A stretch of DNA of 64,000 bases from Planctomycetota bacterium (GTDB lineage Bacteria > Planctomycetota > UBA1135 > UBA2386), in NCBI GenBank assembly GCA_016794035.1, contig JAEUHS010000133.1, positions 1-64,000 on the forward strand. Direction: 5' to 3'. Position numbers and translations under genes: made by a program. Positions 52,162 to 62,691 of this stretch are shown here, piece after piece. The notes beneath the pieces were generated by a model. That model did not search any database. It was not told where the DNA came from and saw only the letters and a program-made list of their open reading frames with translations. Position 1 is the first letter of the stretch. Every line of letters begins with the position of its first letter.

Positions 52162-54639
52162 ATGGTCACCACCCCGATGCAACCCGTGCTCGCGTGCGCC
52201 GCCGACCTGCTGCGGTGGCTGCCGCAGGAACCCGCGGCCGACGGCGGGCAACCGCCGGCGGCCGATCCCGCCGCGCAGACCTACGTCGAGGAGACGTTCC
52301 GCTTCCTGCACCTGCCGCCGACCTGGGTGCTGGCGCTGCTGGTGCTGCCGGCGACCGTCGCGTTCGCCTGGTGGTCCTACAGCGGCCTGCAACGCCTCGA
52401 ACGACCGACCCGCGTCGTGCTGTCGGTCTTGCGCTGGCTGGCGGTCGCGATCTGCTGCGTGCTGGTGTTCCAGCCGGCGTTCGAGACCACGACCTACCGC
52501 AAGACGAAGAACCAGGTGCACGTGCTGGTCGACGACAGCGCCAGCATGCAGCGCAAGGACCGCTATCCGGCCGCCGAACAGCAGCAGGCGCTGCAGGCGC
52601 TGGTCGGCGCCGAGGCGCTGTCCGCCCGCACGCGCCAGGAGCTGGTGCAGGCGGTGCTGGAGCGGCCCGAGGGCCTGCTGGCGAAGCTGCAGGCCTCGCA
52701 CGACGTGCGGCTGTTCCGCGTGCAGCGCAAGCCGGTGCCGATCCGCTCGCTCGCGGAGCTGACCGCGCGCGGCAACCGCACGACGCTCGGCGACGCGCTC
52801 GACCTGCACCGCGGCGCCGTCGCCGGTTCCAACCTCGATGCGGTGGTCCTGGTCTCCGACGGCCGCAACAACGCCGGCCTCGATCCGGTCGAGGTCGCGC
52901 GCGAGTACGGCCTGCGCGGCATCACCATCCACACAGTCGGCGTCGGCGACCCCGAGCCGCCGCGCAACGCCTGGCTGGTCGGCCCGCCGGGCCCGAAGGA
53001 GTCGCTGCGCGACGAGGAGGTCGGCTTCGACGTCACCGTGCGCGCCGAGGGCCTGCGCGGCCAGGGCTCGCGCGTCGAACTGCACGGTTCGCGCGACGGC
53101 GGCCCGTTCGTGCCGCTGGCCACCAGCCCGGTCGAACTGCCGGCCGACGGCGAGAGCGCGCGCGTGCGGGTGTTCCACGCCTTCCCCGAGGCCGGCGACT
53201 GGACGCTGCGCTTCTCGCTGGCGCCGCTGCCCGAGGAGAGCCAGATCGACGACAACGAGGACACCCGCTTCCTGCGCGTCAACGACGAGAAGATCCGCGT
53301 GCTCTACATCGAGGAGAAGCCGCGCTGGGAGTACCGCCGCCTGCAGGCGTGCCTGAAGCGCGTCGATCCGAGCATCGAGATGCAGGCGTTCCTGTTCGAG
53401 GCGAGCCCGCGCTTCCCGCAGGAGCACAGCCCGGCGCTGCAGCCGCTGCAGGACATCCCGCGCACCGAACGCGAGCTGCTGCAGTACCACTGCGTGCTGA
53501 TCGGCGACGTCTCGCCGGAGCGCATCGCGGCGACCGAGGAAGGCATCCGCAGCTGGCTCGAGATGCTGGTGCACTACGTCGAGTTCGGCGGCGGCGTCGG
53601 CTTCCTCTACGGCGACGCGGCGATGCCGGAGCGCTACCGCAACACGCCGCTGCAGGACCTGCTGCCGGTCGTGCTCGAGGACCGCGCCTGGGTGCAGCAG
53701 AACCGGCCGCCGCGCGACCGCACGTTCCGGCCGGTGCTCGAGAACCCGCTGCAGCCGCACGACATCCTGTTGCTGCAGCGCGATCCCGGGCTCAACCGCC
53801 GGCTGTGGGAGGAAGGCCTGCCCGGCTTCACGGTCTACTACCCGGTGCAGCGCTCCCGGCCCGGCGCGACGGTGCTGCTGCGGCATCCGACCGACGGCAA
53901 CAGCTACGGCAAGCGACCGATCGCCGTCGTCGCGCCGTACCCGCGCGGCACGACGTTCTTCATCGCCACCGACGAGACCTGGCGCTGGCGCGACCCGTAC
54001 GCCGAGACCTACATGGACGCGTTCTGGCGCAACGTCGTGCGCTCGCTCGCGCAGGGCCGGCTGCAGCGTCGCAACGCCCTGCTCGAGCTGACCGTCGACA
54101 AGAACCTGCTGGAGACCGGCGACAAGGTGCGGGTGCAGCTGCTGGTGCGCGACGCCGAGCTGCAGCCGGCCGTCGCCGCCGAACAGCCGGTGTTCCTGCG
54201 CGACCAGAAGGGCGACGCCGAGAAGCGGCTGCTGCGCGCGGTGCCGGGCGAGCCGGGCACCTACCAGGCCAGCTTCACGCTGCCGGATCCGGGCGCGTTC
54301 AGCTTCCTGGTGTTCGCCAACCAGAATCCGGCCGACGCGGTGCTGGCGCGCGAGGACGTGCTGGTCAAGGTGCCCGACCGGGAGCTGGCGGACTCGAGCC
54401 AGGACGCGGACCTGCTGCGCCGCATCGCCGAGGCCAGCAAGGGCACCGAGGGCGCCGGCCGCTACGTGTTCCTCGCCGACGCAGACAGCCTCGTCGCCGA
54501 GTTCGCCGGCCGCAAGAGCGTCGAGAACCGCGAGGACACCCGCACCCGACCGGCCTGGGACAACATCTGGTCGCTGCTCGGGTTGCTGGCCGTGCTCGCC
54601 GTCGAATGGCTGCTGCGCAAACGCGCGCGGCTGGTCTAG
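52162..54639 (+). CDS. VWA/glutamine amidotransferase-like membrane protein
   Basis: An 825-residue protein. Two N-terminal membrane helices (VLALLVLPATVAFAWWSYSG and VLRWLAVAICCVLVFQPAFE) precede a VWA-like domain (HVLVDDSASMQRKDRYP, with DxSxS as DDSAS; LVSDGRNNAGLDPVEVAREY). Residues about 390-620 form an amidotransferase-like part (VLYIEEKPRWEYRRLQACLK, LIGDVSPERI). A C-terminal helix (IWSLLGLLAVLAVEWLLRKR) ends it. The gene begins 3 nt after the BatA-like stop codon. Together with MoxR, DUF58 and the BatA-like protein it makes the classic planctomycete cluster. Function unknown. Confidence 0.82.
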   Translation: MVTTPMQPVLACAADLLRWLPQEPAADGGQPPAADPAAQTYVEETFRFLHLPPTWVLALLVLPATVAFAWWSYSGLQRLERPTRVVLSVLRWLAVAICCVLVFQPAFETTTYRKTKNQVHVLVDDSASMQRKDRYPAAEQQQALQALVGAEALSARTRQELVQAVLERPEGLLAKLQASHDVRLFRVQRKPVPIRSLAELTARGNRTTLGDALDLHRGAVAGSNLDAVVLVSDGRNNAGLDPVEVAREYGLRGITIHTVGVGDPEPPRNAWLVGPPGPKESLRDEEVGFDVTVRAEGLRGQGSRVELHGSRDGGPFVPLATSPVELPADGESARVRVFHAFPEAGDWTLRFSLAPLPEESQIDDNEDTRFLRVNDEKIRVLYIEEKPRWEYRRLQACLKRVDPSIEMQAFLFEASPRFPQEHSPALQPLQDIPRTERELLQYHCVLIGDVSPERIAATEEGIRSWLEMLVHYVEFGGGVGFLYGDAAMPERYRNTPLQDLLPVVLEDRAWVQQNRPPRDRTFRPVLENPLQPHDILLLQRDPGLNRRLWEEGLPGFTVYYPVQRSRPGATVLLRHPTDGNSYGKRPIAVVAPYPRGTTFFIATDETWRWRDPYAETYMDAFWRNVVRSLAQGRLQRRNALLELTVDKNLLETGDKVRVQLLVRDAELQPAVAAEQPVFLRDQKGDAEKRLLRAVPGEPGTYQASFTLPDPGAFSFLVFANQNPADAVLAREDVLVKVPDRELADSSQDADLLRRIAEASKGTEGAGRYVFLADADSLVAEFAGRKSVENREDTRTRPAWDNIWSLLGLLAVLAVEWLLRKRARLV

Positions 54640-54700
54640 ACCGGTGCCGCGCAGTGCCGGGCAGCGACCGCCGCCAGTCCCACCCCGTGTTCTTCCGATG

Positions 54701-54706
54701 CACAAT
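54701..54706 (+). promoter_or_regulatory. Possible -10 before the giant propeller gene
   Basis: CACAAT, 6 nt before the ATG at 54713 and preceded by TG. Weak match, but the spacing is the same as at other genes here. Confidence 0.3.
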
Positions 54707-54712
54707 CTGACC

Positions 54713-57700
54713 ATGACGAACGGATCGCGCGACCACCGTCGGACGCGCGGTGGCATCGGGGTCGTGTGCGCGGCCCTGGCGACCGCGCTGTGCCTGCCGG
54801 CACAACGGGTGCCGGCGCGCATCCAGCCGCGACCCATCGAGTTCGCGACCGGCGAACAGGACAACCTGTTCTCGCTGACGCGCTCGCAGGAGGACATCCA
54901 CGCGTGGGAACTGGGACTGCAGGAGCTGGAGGCCGGCGCGTTCCCCGCCGCGGTCGAACGGCTGCACCGCCTGCTGCAGAGCGAGACCGGCGGCGTGGTG
55001 CCGATCGCGCCCGGGCGGTTCTTCGGGCTGCGCCTCGCCGTGCTGACGACGATGGCCAACCTGACGCCACCCGCCGCCGAGGCCTACGAGGCCCTGGTGC
55101 AGCGCGAGGCCGGCAGCCTCGGCACCCGGCCGCTGCCCGAACTCGACCGCGACCAGCTGCGGCTGCTCGCCGACCGCTTCCCGACCGCGACGCTCGGCCG
55201 CCGCGCGCGGCTGCGCCTGGGCGACCTGGCGTTCGCGAGCGGCGACGGCGCCGAGGCCGCGAACCACTACCGGCTGGCGCTGGACGCCGCGCCGATCGGC
55301 AGCAGCGACGAACGCCTGCTGACCGAGCGGCTGCTGTGCGCCGACGTGATGATGCGGCCCGCGACCGCGCGCGCGGCGGCCGCCGCGCGGCGGCTGCCGA
55401 CCAGCGGCGACGACGTGCTCGCGGTGCTGCCGGCGGCCGCGGACGGCACCAGCTACGGCACGATCGGCGGCGGCGACGGCCGCCGGCCGATGGCCGCCCC
55501 GGCGGGACAGCCGCAGCCCGCGGTGACCGAGGACGTCGAGGCGCCCGGCTTCGATCGCCGCGAGATCGGCCAGTTCGCGATGTTCCCGGTCGGCGATCTC
55601 GACGGCATCTACCTGAACACCGGCCGCGAGGTGGTCGCCTACGACCCGCTGCGCCGGCAGCTCGCGTGGGTGTCGCATTCGCCGCTGCTGGACGCGCCGC
55701 GCACCGGCGACGATCCGGGCGAACACGTCAACGCCGGCATGGTGCTGTCGGCATCGCTCGGCGACGACGTCGTCGTCGCGGCGCTGCAGGTGCCCGACAA
55801 CTCGGTCAACGTCGACTTCCAGGCCAGCTTCCGGATCATCAGCAAGATCCCGCAGCGGCGCCTGTTCGCGTTCTCGCGACGCACCGGCAAGCTGCTGTGG
55901 GCGCACTTCGACCAGCTCGAGGGGCCGCGCACCCGTCGCTTCCGCGGCCACGACGCCTGCGGCCCGCCGCTGGTGCTCGGCGACACCGTCTACGCGCCGG
56001 TGCACGACCGCTCCGGCGCGATCGCGTTCTCGGTCGCCGCCTACGACCTGCGCACCGGCGAACTGAAGTGGCGGCGCCTCGTGTGCAGCAGCCAGCAGGA
56101 CGTCAACATGTTCGGCAACGCGCTGTCGGAGTTCGCCGCGTCGCCGCTCGCGGTCGCCGATGGCGTGCTGTACGGCGTCTCCAACCTCGGCGTCGCCTAC
56201 GCGATCGAACTGGTCAGCGGGCGCCTGCGCTGGATCACGTCGTACGAGGTCGTGCGCATGCCGCGCACGATGCTGCAGGGCCAGGCCGATCGACCGGTCT
56301 ACTTCGCCAACAACCCGCCGGCCATCGCCGAGGGCGTGGTCTGCTGCACACCGCTGGACTCGCAGTACGTGCTCGGCCTCGACACCGAGACCGGCGGTCC
56401 GGTCTGGCGGCTGTCGACCGATGCGACCATCGCCGGCACCGAGAACCGCGTGCGCTGGCTCGCCGGCGTGCTCGACGACGAGTTCGTGCTGTCGGGCCGC
56501 GGCGCCGTCGCGGTGGTGGCCCGGACCGACGACCCCAGCCGCGCCGCCGTGCGGCAGCTGGTGCGGCCCGAGGCGCTGCGCCAGCGCGGCGACTCCGCGG
56601 GCAGCGCGCGGCCCGCGATCACCGCCGACCACGTCTGGTTCGCCGCCGGCGACCGCATCCTCGGGTTCGACCGCGCCGGCAACCCGGTCCCGGCCGAGCG
56701 GCAGATGTCGCTGGCCCACCACCAGGCCGGCAACCTGCTGTTCGTCGACGGCATCGTCGTCTCGCTGCGGCAGCGCGCGTTCGACGTGCTGCTCGACCCG
56801 GCCGCGCTGGTCGAACGCGTCGAGTCGCGGCTCGCCGCCACTGCCGACGACCCGTCGGCGATCCTGCGGCTCGCGCGGCTGCGCGCGGCCCTCGCCGGCG
56901 ACGACCGCGACGCGACGGGCGGCGGCGACGAGGCGCTGACCGGACTCTACCGCCGCGGCCTCGCCGCCTGCGTGCGCCAGGGTCTGCCGCCCCAGCACCC
57001 GCTGCGCCTGGCGCTGCAGCGCGAGCTGTTCGAACACCTGTTCGCCGCGGCCGAAGCGGCCCAGCGACGCGGCGACCCGGACGCGCTGGCGCGCCTGGCC
57101 GCGGCGCGCGACGCGGCGCCCGACCCGCGTTCGTTCGTGCGCGTGCAGGCGCTGGTGCTCGCGGCCACCGGCGAGCCGCGGCAGCGGCGCGCCGAACTGG
57201 ACCGCCTCGAACAGGAGGCCGCTGGCGAGCTGTTCCCGGCCGCGACCGAGATCCCGGTGCCCGCCTACGTCGCCTGGCAGCGCGCGCTGCTGCGCGACCT
57301 GTCCCCGACGGACGCGGTGGCCGCCTGGCAGGACCTGCTGGACCGGCACGGCACCGCCGTGCTCGAGACCGACACCGCCGCCGCCACCGCCGAGGCCGCG
57401 ATCGCACGACTCGTGGCCGCGCACGGCCCCGCCGTCTACGCCGAGGTCGCGGCGCGCGCCGACGCGGCGCTGGCGCAGGCCGGCGACGACCTGCAGCGAC
57501 TGCGCGAGGTCGGCACGCGGTTCCCGAACGCCGCCGCCGCGGCCACGGCCCGCCTGCGCCTGCTGGATCGCTCGGTGCGCGACGGCGACCTGACGCTCGC
57601 CTGCGACGTGCTCGCGCAGGGACTGCGCGGCGGCACCGTCGCACCGGGCATCCTGCGGCGCGTCAGCGTCGCCGCGCTGCAGCGCGGCAACCGTGCGCTC

Positions 57701-59164
57701 GCCGCGGCGATGCTCGAACGACTGGCCCGACACGGCACGGAACGATCCGACTGGGCCGACGACGGCGGCAGCACCTACGCCGACGTCGCCGCGCGCCTGG
57801 CGCCGCAACTGCTGCCGCCGCCGCCGCTCGAACACGGTCTGCCGGACCAGGTGATCGCCCGCATCCCGCCGCGCTCGGCGCGCGAGCCGATGCGGTCCGC
57901 GCCGCTGCTCGTCGCCGACGGCTTCCCGGCGCCGGCGACGTCGCCGCTGCTCGCCACCACCGGGTCCGAACTGCTGGCGTTCGATCTGGCGGCGTCCAGC
58001 GCCACCAAGCCGCTGCTCTACAGCCTGCCGATCGAGTTCCTCGAACACGTGCTGGTCTGCGGCCCGACGCTGGTGATCCCGGACCTGCAGCACCTGTTCG
58101 GCGTCGATCACCGCAGCGGCGCGATCCGCTGGGAGCTGCCGCGCGCGACCGGCGAGCAGTTCGAGAGCCTCGGCGTGTCGGACGGCGTCGTGCACGTGGT
58201 CGCGCGCAGCGGCAGCGCGCCGGGCGAGTCCGAACTGCTCGGCATCGAACCGTTCTCGGGCACGGTGCTGTTCCGGCGGCCGCTGCCCGGCGAGCTGATG
58301 CCGCCGATGCCGAAAGCCACGGCCGGGCGCCTGATCGCGATGGAGACCAAGGCCGACGGCGGCGCCCGCCTGCACGACCTCGACCCGATCTCCGGCGCGA
58401 TCACCCGCAGCGTGGACGTCGCCGCGGCGGCGCTGCAGGAACACGTCCGTCTGCAGCCCGGTGGCCTGTCGACCTGGATGTTCCCGCAGGGCCTGACCGG
58501 CGGCGGCGGACGCGTGTTCCTGCCGATCGACGCCGCGTCGACCACCGATGGTCCGCGCGTCGTCGCGATCGGCCAGCGCGGCGACATCGCCTGGCACTGG
58601 CTCGGCACGCCCGGCAGCCAGGTGAAGCTGCTGCAGCGCGACGACCGGCTCGTGGTCGTCGAGGGCGACGAACGGCGTCCCGGTCGCGTGCTGCTGCTGG
58701 CGGCCGACGACGGCCGCCTGCTGCGCGAGGCGCAACTCGGCATCGATCCGACGATCCTGAACTGGCAGCGCGGCTGGACCTCGAACCCCGCCCCGGCGCT
58801 GCTGGCGCTGTCGGACCGCCCCGATCCGGGCTCCCCGCAGCGCCGCCTCGTCGTCTTCGCCGTCGACGACGGCGGACCGACGTTCGAGGTGCGGCTGGCC
58901 AACGACGACGGCGACGTCGAAGCGCAGCCGGTGTTCGGCCCCGACTTCGTCACCTTCGGCGTGCGGTCGGCGCGGCGCGCCGCATTCCGACTGTATTCGC
59001 TGCGCCTCGAGGACCGCGCCGGCGCGTTGCCGTCGGGCCAGCGCTACCAGCAGATCCCGCTGCGTTCGACCGGCCAGTATGGGGTCGCGGCGCTGGGAGC
59101 CTACACTGTCGTCTCCGGCACCGACGGCCTCGTCGTGCTGGGACCGAACCGTGCAGACAAATGA
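54713..59164 (+). CDS. Giant exported PQQ-type beta-propeller protein
   Basis: A 1483-residue protein with a signal peptide (RTRGGIGVVCAALATALCLP). A TPR-like part (LGLQELEAGAFPAAVERLHR) leads to a first propeller about residues 250-640 with PQQ/BamB-type repeats (GKLLWAHFDQLEGPRTRRFR, YDLRTGELKWRRLVCSSQQD). A helical middle section follows, then a second propeller (FGVDHRSGAIRWELPRATGE, ELLGIEPFSGTVLFRRPLPG). BamB-like repeats usually scaffold envelope proteins. The start could also be ATG 54698; 54713 is chosen because CACAAT ends 6 nt upstream. It lies 73 nt after the VWA gene and 13 nt before the toroid gene, all co-directional. Confidence 0.78.
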   Translation: MTNGSRDHRRTRGGIGVVCAALATALCLPAQRVPARIQPRPIEFATGEQDNLFSLTRSQEDIHAWELGLQELEAGAFPAAVERLHRLLQSETGGVVPIAPGRFFGLRLAVLTTMANLTPPAAEAYEALVQREAGSLGTRPLPELDRDQLRLLADRFPTATLGRRARLRLGDLAFASGDGAEAANHYRLALDAAPIGSSDERLLTERLLCADVMMRPATARAAAAARRLPTSGDDVLAVLPAAADGTSYGTIGGGDGRRPMAAPAGQPQPAVTEDVEAPGFDRREIGQFAMFPVGDLDGIYLNTGREVVAYDPLRRQLAWVSHSPLLDAPRTGDDPGEHVNAGMVLSASLGDDVVVAALQVPDNSVNVDFQASFRIISKIPQRRLFAFSRRTGKLLWAHFDQLEGPRTRRFRGHDACGPPLVLGDTVYAPVHDRSGAIAFSVAAYDLRTGELKWRRLVCSSQQDVNMFGNALSEFAASPLAVADGVLYGVSNLGVAYAIELVSGRLRWITSYEVVRMPRTMLQGQADRPVYFANNPPAIAEGVVCCTPLDSQYVLGLDTETGGPVWRLSTDATIAGTENRVRWLAGVLDDEFVLSGRGAVAVVARTDDPSRAAVRQLVRPEALRQRGDSAGSARPAITADHVWFAAGDRILGFDRAGNPVPAERQMSLAHHQAGNLLFVDGIVVSLRQRAFDVLLDPAALVERVESRLAATADDPSAILRLARLRAALAGDDRDATGGGDEALTGLYRRGLAACVRQGLPPQHPLRLALQRELFEHLFAAAEAAQRRGDPDALARLAAARDAAPDPRSFVRVQALVLAATGEPRQRRAELDRLEQEAAGELFPAATEIPVPAYVAWQRALLRDLSPTDAVAAWQDLLDRHGTAVLETDTAAATAEAAIARLVAAHGPAVYAEVAARADAALAQAGDDLQRLREVGTRFPNAAAAATARLRLLDRSVRDGDLTLACDVLAQGLRGGTVAPGILRRVSVAALQRGNRALAAAMLERLARHGTERSDWADDGGSTYADVAARLAPQLLPPPPLEHGLPDQVIARIPPRSAREPMRSAPLLVADGFPAPATSPLLATTGSELLAFDLAASSATKPLLYSLPIEFLEHVLVCGPTLVIPDLQHLFGVDHRSGAIRWELPRATGEQFESLGVSDGVVHVVARSGSAPGESELLGIEPFSGTVLFRRPLPGELMPPMPKATAGRLIAMETKADGGARLHDLDPISGAITRSVDVAAAALQEHVRLQPGGLSTWMFPQGLTGGGGRVFLPIDAASTTDGPRVVAIGQRGDIAWHWLGTPGSQVKLLQRDDRLVVVEGDERRPGRVLLLAADDGRLLREAQLGIDPTILNWQRGWTSNPAPALLALSDRPDPGSPQRRLVVFAVDDGGPTFEVRLANDDGDVEAQPVFGPDFVTFGVRSARRAAFRLYSLRLEDRAGALPSGQRYQQIPLRSTGQYGVAALGAYTVVSGTDGLVVLGPNRADK

Positions 59165-59177
59165 CCCAGGGTACGAA

Positions 59178-60326
59178 ATGAAGCTGTTCTCCTGCTTTCG
59201 GTCGGCGAGCCTGCTGCTCGTCGGCCTCGGCTTCGGCCTCGGTCCGGCCGCCACCGCCACCGCCCAGGAGGTGCTGCGACGCGGCACCAGCAACGTCGGC
59301 CTGATCGACGATCGCCTGCGCGAGTCGGTCGGCCGCGGTCTCGACTGGCTGCAGGCGCACCAGCACCGCGACGGCTACTGGGCAGAACTGGTCGGCTACA
59401 AGCTCAACACCGGCTACGAGGAACTCGACGAGCGCCCGCTGCCGCACGTCGGCGTGACGTCGCTGGCGCTGATGAGCTTCCTCGCCGGCGGCCACCTGCC
59501 CGATCGCGGCAAGTACGGCGACGTGCTGCACCGCGGCCTCGACTTCGTGCTGTCCTGCTCCCAGGACGACGGCCAGATCACCGCCAACGGCACGCGCATG
59601 TACAGCCACGCGTTCGCGACGCTGTTCCTGGCCGAGATCTACGGCATGGTCGATCGCCCCGACGTCAAGCAGGTGCTGCAGCGCTCGGTCGATCTGATCG
59701 TCGACTCGCAGAACGCCGAGGGCGGCTGGCGCTACCGGCCGTTCGCGCGCGAGTCGGACATGTCGATCACGGTCTGCCAGGTGCTCGCGCTGCGCTCGGC
59801 GCGCAACGTCGGCATCCACGTGCCGATCTCCACCATCCGCAACGCGCAGAACTACGTCTACCGCAGCGCGGTGCGCAGCAACGACCGCAGCTTCCGGTTC
59901 CGCGGCCACGGCAGCTTCGGCGACGACGGCGGCTCGTTCCGCTACCAGAACCGCGAGAACACGCGCGCGACGTTCCCGCTGACCGCGGCCGGCGTCACCA
60001 CGCTCTACGCCGCCGGCGAGTACGACAGCCCGATCATCCGCGATGCGCTCGACTACATGGATCGCCAGGTCGACTCGTTCAGCAGCGACTGGCAGAACCA
60101 CTACTTCTTCTTCTACGGGCACTACTATGCGGTGCAGGCCTACTACATCACCGGCGACCCGAAGTGGACCAAGTACTTCCGCACGATCAAGGAGCTGCTG
60201 TTGCGGCAGCAGCTGCGCGACGGCAGCTGGTCGTGCCAGATCGGACCGGGCGCCGCGTTCGGCACCGCGGTGTCGACGTTGATCCTGCAGATCCCGCTGC
60301 AGTACCTGCCCATCTTCCAGCGGTGA
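59178..60326 (+). CDS. Exported prenyltransferase/squalene-oxidase repeat (alpha-toroid) protein
   Basis: A 382-residue protein with a signal peptide (MKLFSCFRSASLLLVGLGFG, ending near ATATAQ). The mature part carries toroid repeats: GLDWLQAHQHRDGYWAEL, GLDFVLSCSQDDGQITANGT, SVDLIVDSQNAEGGWRYRPF and LLLRQQLRDGSWSCQIGPG, each with the 'QxxDGxW' type signature. The cyclase DxDD motif is not present, so it is unlikely to be a terpene cyclase; such proteins are typical of planctomycete MoxR/DUF4175 clusters. It follows the giant propeller gene by 13 nt and precedes the DUF4175-like gene by 22 nt. Envelope role inferred from context. Confidence 0.82.
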   Translation: MKLFSCFRSASLLLVGLGFGLGPAATATAQEVLRRGTSNVGLIDDRLRESVGRGLDWLQAHQHRDGYWAELVGYKLNTGYEELDERPLPHVGVTSLALMSFLAGGHLPDRGKYGDVLHRGLDFVLSCSQDDGQITANGTRMYSHAFATLFLAEIYGMVDRPDVKQVLQRSVDLIVDSQNAEGGWRYRPFARESDMSITVCQVLALRSARNVGIHVPISTIRNAQNYVYRSAVRSNDRSFRFRGHGSFGDDGGSFRYQNRENTRATFPLTAAGVTTLYAAGEYDSPIIRDALDYMDRQVDSFSSDWQNHYFFFYGHYYAVQAYYITGDPKWTKYFRTIKELLLRQQLRDGSWSCQIGPGAAFGTAVSTLILQIPLQYLPIFQR

Positions 60327-60348
60327 CCCCGCCGCGAGTCCGACCCAC

Positions 60349-62691
60349 GTGACCGATCCCACAGCGAGCGCCCCCACCGGCGGCGGAACCACGGCAGCCG
60401 ATCCCGTCGCCGCGACGCTGCGCCCGCTGCTGGCCGAACAGCTGCGGCGACTGCGGCGCCGCTACCTGTGGCACGGCCTCGCGATCGCGATCGCCGCGCC
60501 CTCTGCCGCGGTGCTGCTGTTCTTCGCGCTCGACCACTCGCTGCGGCTGCCGACGCCGATCCGGCTGCTGCACGCGACCGTCGTGGTGCTGCTCGGGGCG
60601 TTCGCCGGCTGGCGGTTCCTGCGCTATCCGCTGCAGCGCCGGTTCACCGACGTCGACCTCGCCACCTGGGTCGAGCGCACGTTCCCCGAACTGCACCAGC
60701 GGCTGGTGTCGGCGCTGCAGCTGCACGGTCTCGCCGACGACGACCTGCGCAACCAGTCGCGGCCGATGATCGACCGCCTGCTGCAGGAGACCGCCAGCCA
60801 GGCGCGTGCGCTGCCGCTGGACCGGCTGTTCGACGACACCCGCATCCGCCGCCTCGCGCTCGCGGCCAGTGGCCTGCTGCTGCTGCTGCTGACCGGCGCC
60901 GCCGTGTCGCCGACGACCGCGCGCGTGTTCGTGCTGCGCCATCTCGGCTTCGCCGCCGAGTACCCGCGGCAGACCAACCTGATCGTCGAACTGCCGCCGT
61001 CCGGCCCCGAGCTGCAGCGCCAGGACCGCGACGGTGTGACCGAGCTGCTGCTGCCGGCCGGCGCCGACCTGCACGTGTCGGTGTTCGCCGACGGCGTCGT
61101 GCCGAAGGACGTCTTCCTCGACGTGCAGCCCGATCGCGACGCCGGTGACGGCACGCTGCCGGCGCGCAGCATCGCGATGACGCCGCGGCCGGGCGACCGC
61201 TTCCGCCACGTGTTCCGCCGCCTGGCCGGCGCCTTCACGTTCCACGCGCGCGGCGGCGACGACGAATCCGGTGACCGCATCGTCGTCGTGCGCACGCTGC
61301 ACCCGCCGCAGGTGGCGACGCTGCGGGCCACGGTCACGGCGCCGGCGTACACCGGCGCCGCGCCGGCGGTGCAGACCGGCGGCGCCATCGAAGCCCTGAT
61401 CGGCAGCAACGTGGCGCTGTCGCTGACGACGACCGCGGCGGTGCAGAAGGCGACGATGGTGTTCCTCGAGAGCGGCCGGCGGCTGGAGCTGGCGCCGACG
61501 ACGCTGCAGGACGACAGCGCGCAGGCCACCGTCTACGACACGAAGTTCGTCGTCGAGAACTCGGACCGCTACCAGATCGAGCTGTTCACCGACAACGGGC
61601 TGCGCAACCCCAACCCGGGCACGTATCCGATCGCCGCCTTGCAGGACTACGCGCCGGTCGGCCGCTGGCTGTTGCCCGACGACGAAGCGCTGCTGCTGCT
61701 GCCGCAGGCCCTGCTGTGCGTGCGCATCGACGCGCACGACGACTTCGGCCTGACCGCGATCGAACTCGGCATCGACCACGCCGGCGCGCGCGTCGCCGAC
61801 CACGCGCTGCTGCCGCCGGACCCGGTCGCGGGCGGCGCCCCCACGACCACGATCCGCACCGGCTTCTACGAGGTGCGCGAGCTGCTCGGCGGCACGCAGA
61901 CGGCCGGCGACGGCCTGCTGCTGGGCATCGCGCTGGTCGACAACCGGAAGCCGGACGCGAACCGCACCGAGCTGCCGCGCCGCATCGTGCAGGTCGTCGA
62001 CGAGCCGCAGCTGGCGGCGGCGATCGCCAAGGCGTTCCGCGTGCTGCGCGAGGAGGCGGCCCAGGCGCTGGAGGTGCAGACCGACCGGCATGCCCGCCTG
62101 CTCGACCTGCTCGCCAAGGAGACCGGCGGCACGGCCGAGGGCTCCCATGTGCTGACCGGCATCGAGGTGGGCCAGAGCCGCGTCGCCGCGGCCTGTGGCC
62201 GCCTCCACACCGGTCTGATGCGCGCGTTCGACCTGCACCTGTGGAACCGGCTCGAGACCAGCCAGCACGCCGCCGAGGTGCTCGAGATCTACCGGCAGCG
62301 CAGCCGGGAGCTGCAGAACGCCCTGGCACTCGACCCGGGCTTCTACCGCGACCTGCAGGCCCGGCGACGGGCGGGTACGCTCGGCGCCATGGAGACCACC
62401 CTCGATCCGATCCTGCAGATGGTCGGCATTGCCGATCAACTGACCAGCGAGGCGGTGCCGGAGCTGGCGCGCCTGCTGACCGAGGCGCAGGTCGCGCGCG
62501 GGCCCGCCGACCGGCAGCAGGCGCTGACCAACGCGACGGTGCTGCAGCAGCGCATCCAGGAGTCGCTGCAGCAGTTGCTGCTGCGGCTCGAAGAGTGGAA
62601 CGACTACCAGGACCTGATCCAGGAAACCCGGGCCCTGCGCGACCGCCAGCGCGACGTGCAGGGCCGCACCGAAGAGGCGCGAGGCAAGTGA
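60349..62691 (+). CDS. DUF4175-like membrane protein
   Basis: A 780-residue protein with a GTG start. Three N-terminal membrane helices (LAIAIAAPSAAVLLFFALDH, LHATVVVLLGAFAGWRFLRY and LALAASGLLLLLLTGAAVSP) surround a cytoplasmic segment (VDLATWVERTFPELHQRLVS) as in the DUF4175 family. A long extracytoplasmic beta-sandwich part follows (VATLRATVTAPAYTGAAPAV), and the C-terminus is a coiled coil (ATVLQQRIQESLQQLLLRLE). DUF4175 genes typically accompany MoxR/DUF58/BatA clusters in planctomycetes and alphaproteobacteria. Its stop overlaps the next gene by 1 nt (TGATG). Function not established. Confidence 0.78.
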   Translation: MTDPTASAPTGGGTTAADPVAATLRPLLAEQLRRLRRRYLWHGLAIAIAAPSAAVLLFFALDHSLRLPTPIRLLHATVVVLLGAFAGWRFLRYPLQRRFTDVDLATWVERTFPELHQRLVSALQLHGLADDDLRNQSRPMIDRLLQETASQARALPLDRLFDDTRIRRLALAASGLLLLLLTGAAVSPTTARVFVLRHLGFAAEYPRQTNLIVELPPSGPELQRQDRDGVTELLLPAGADLHVSVFADGVVPKDVFLDVQPDRDAGDGTLPARSIAMTPRPGDRFRHVFRRLAGAFTFHARGGDDESGDRIVVVRTLHPPQVATLRATVTAPAYTGAAPAVQTGGAIEALIGSNVALSLTTTAAVQKATMVFLESGRRLELAPTTLQDDSAQATVYDTKFVVENSDRYQIELFTDNGLRNPNPGTYPIAALQDYAPVGRWLLPDDEALLLLPQALLCVRIDAHDDFGLTAIELGIDHAGARVADHALLPPDPVAGGAPTTTIRTGFYEVRELLGGTQTAGDGLLLGIALVDNRKPDANRTELPRRIVQVVDEPQLAAAIAKAFRVLREEAAQALEVQTDRHARLLDLLAKETGGTAEGSHVLTGIEVGQSRVAAACGRLHTGLMRAFDLHLWNRLETSQHAAEVLEIYRQRSRELQNALALDPGFYRDLQARRRAGTLGAMETTLDPILQMVGIADQLTSEAVPELARLLTEAQVARGPADRQQALTNATVLQQRIQESLQQLLLRLEEWNDYQDLIQETRALRDRQRDVQGRTEEARGK

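Noticed and set aside
49837..55059. Very long minus-strand frame opposite the BatA-like and VWA genes
   Set aside because: The plus-strand genes have clear membrane, VWA and BatA motifs; the antisense frame has none and mirrors their codon pattern.
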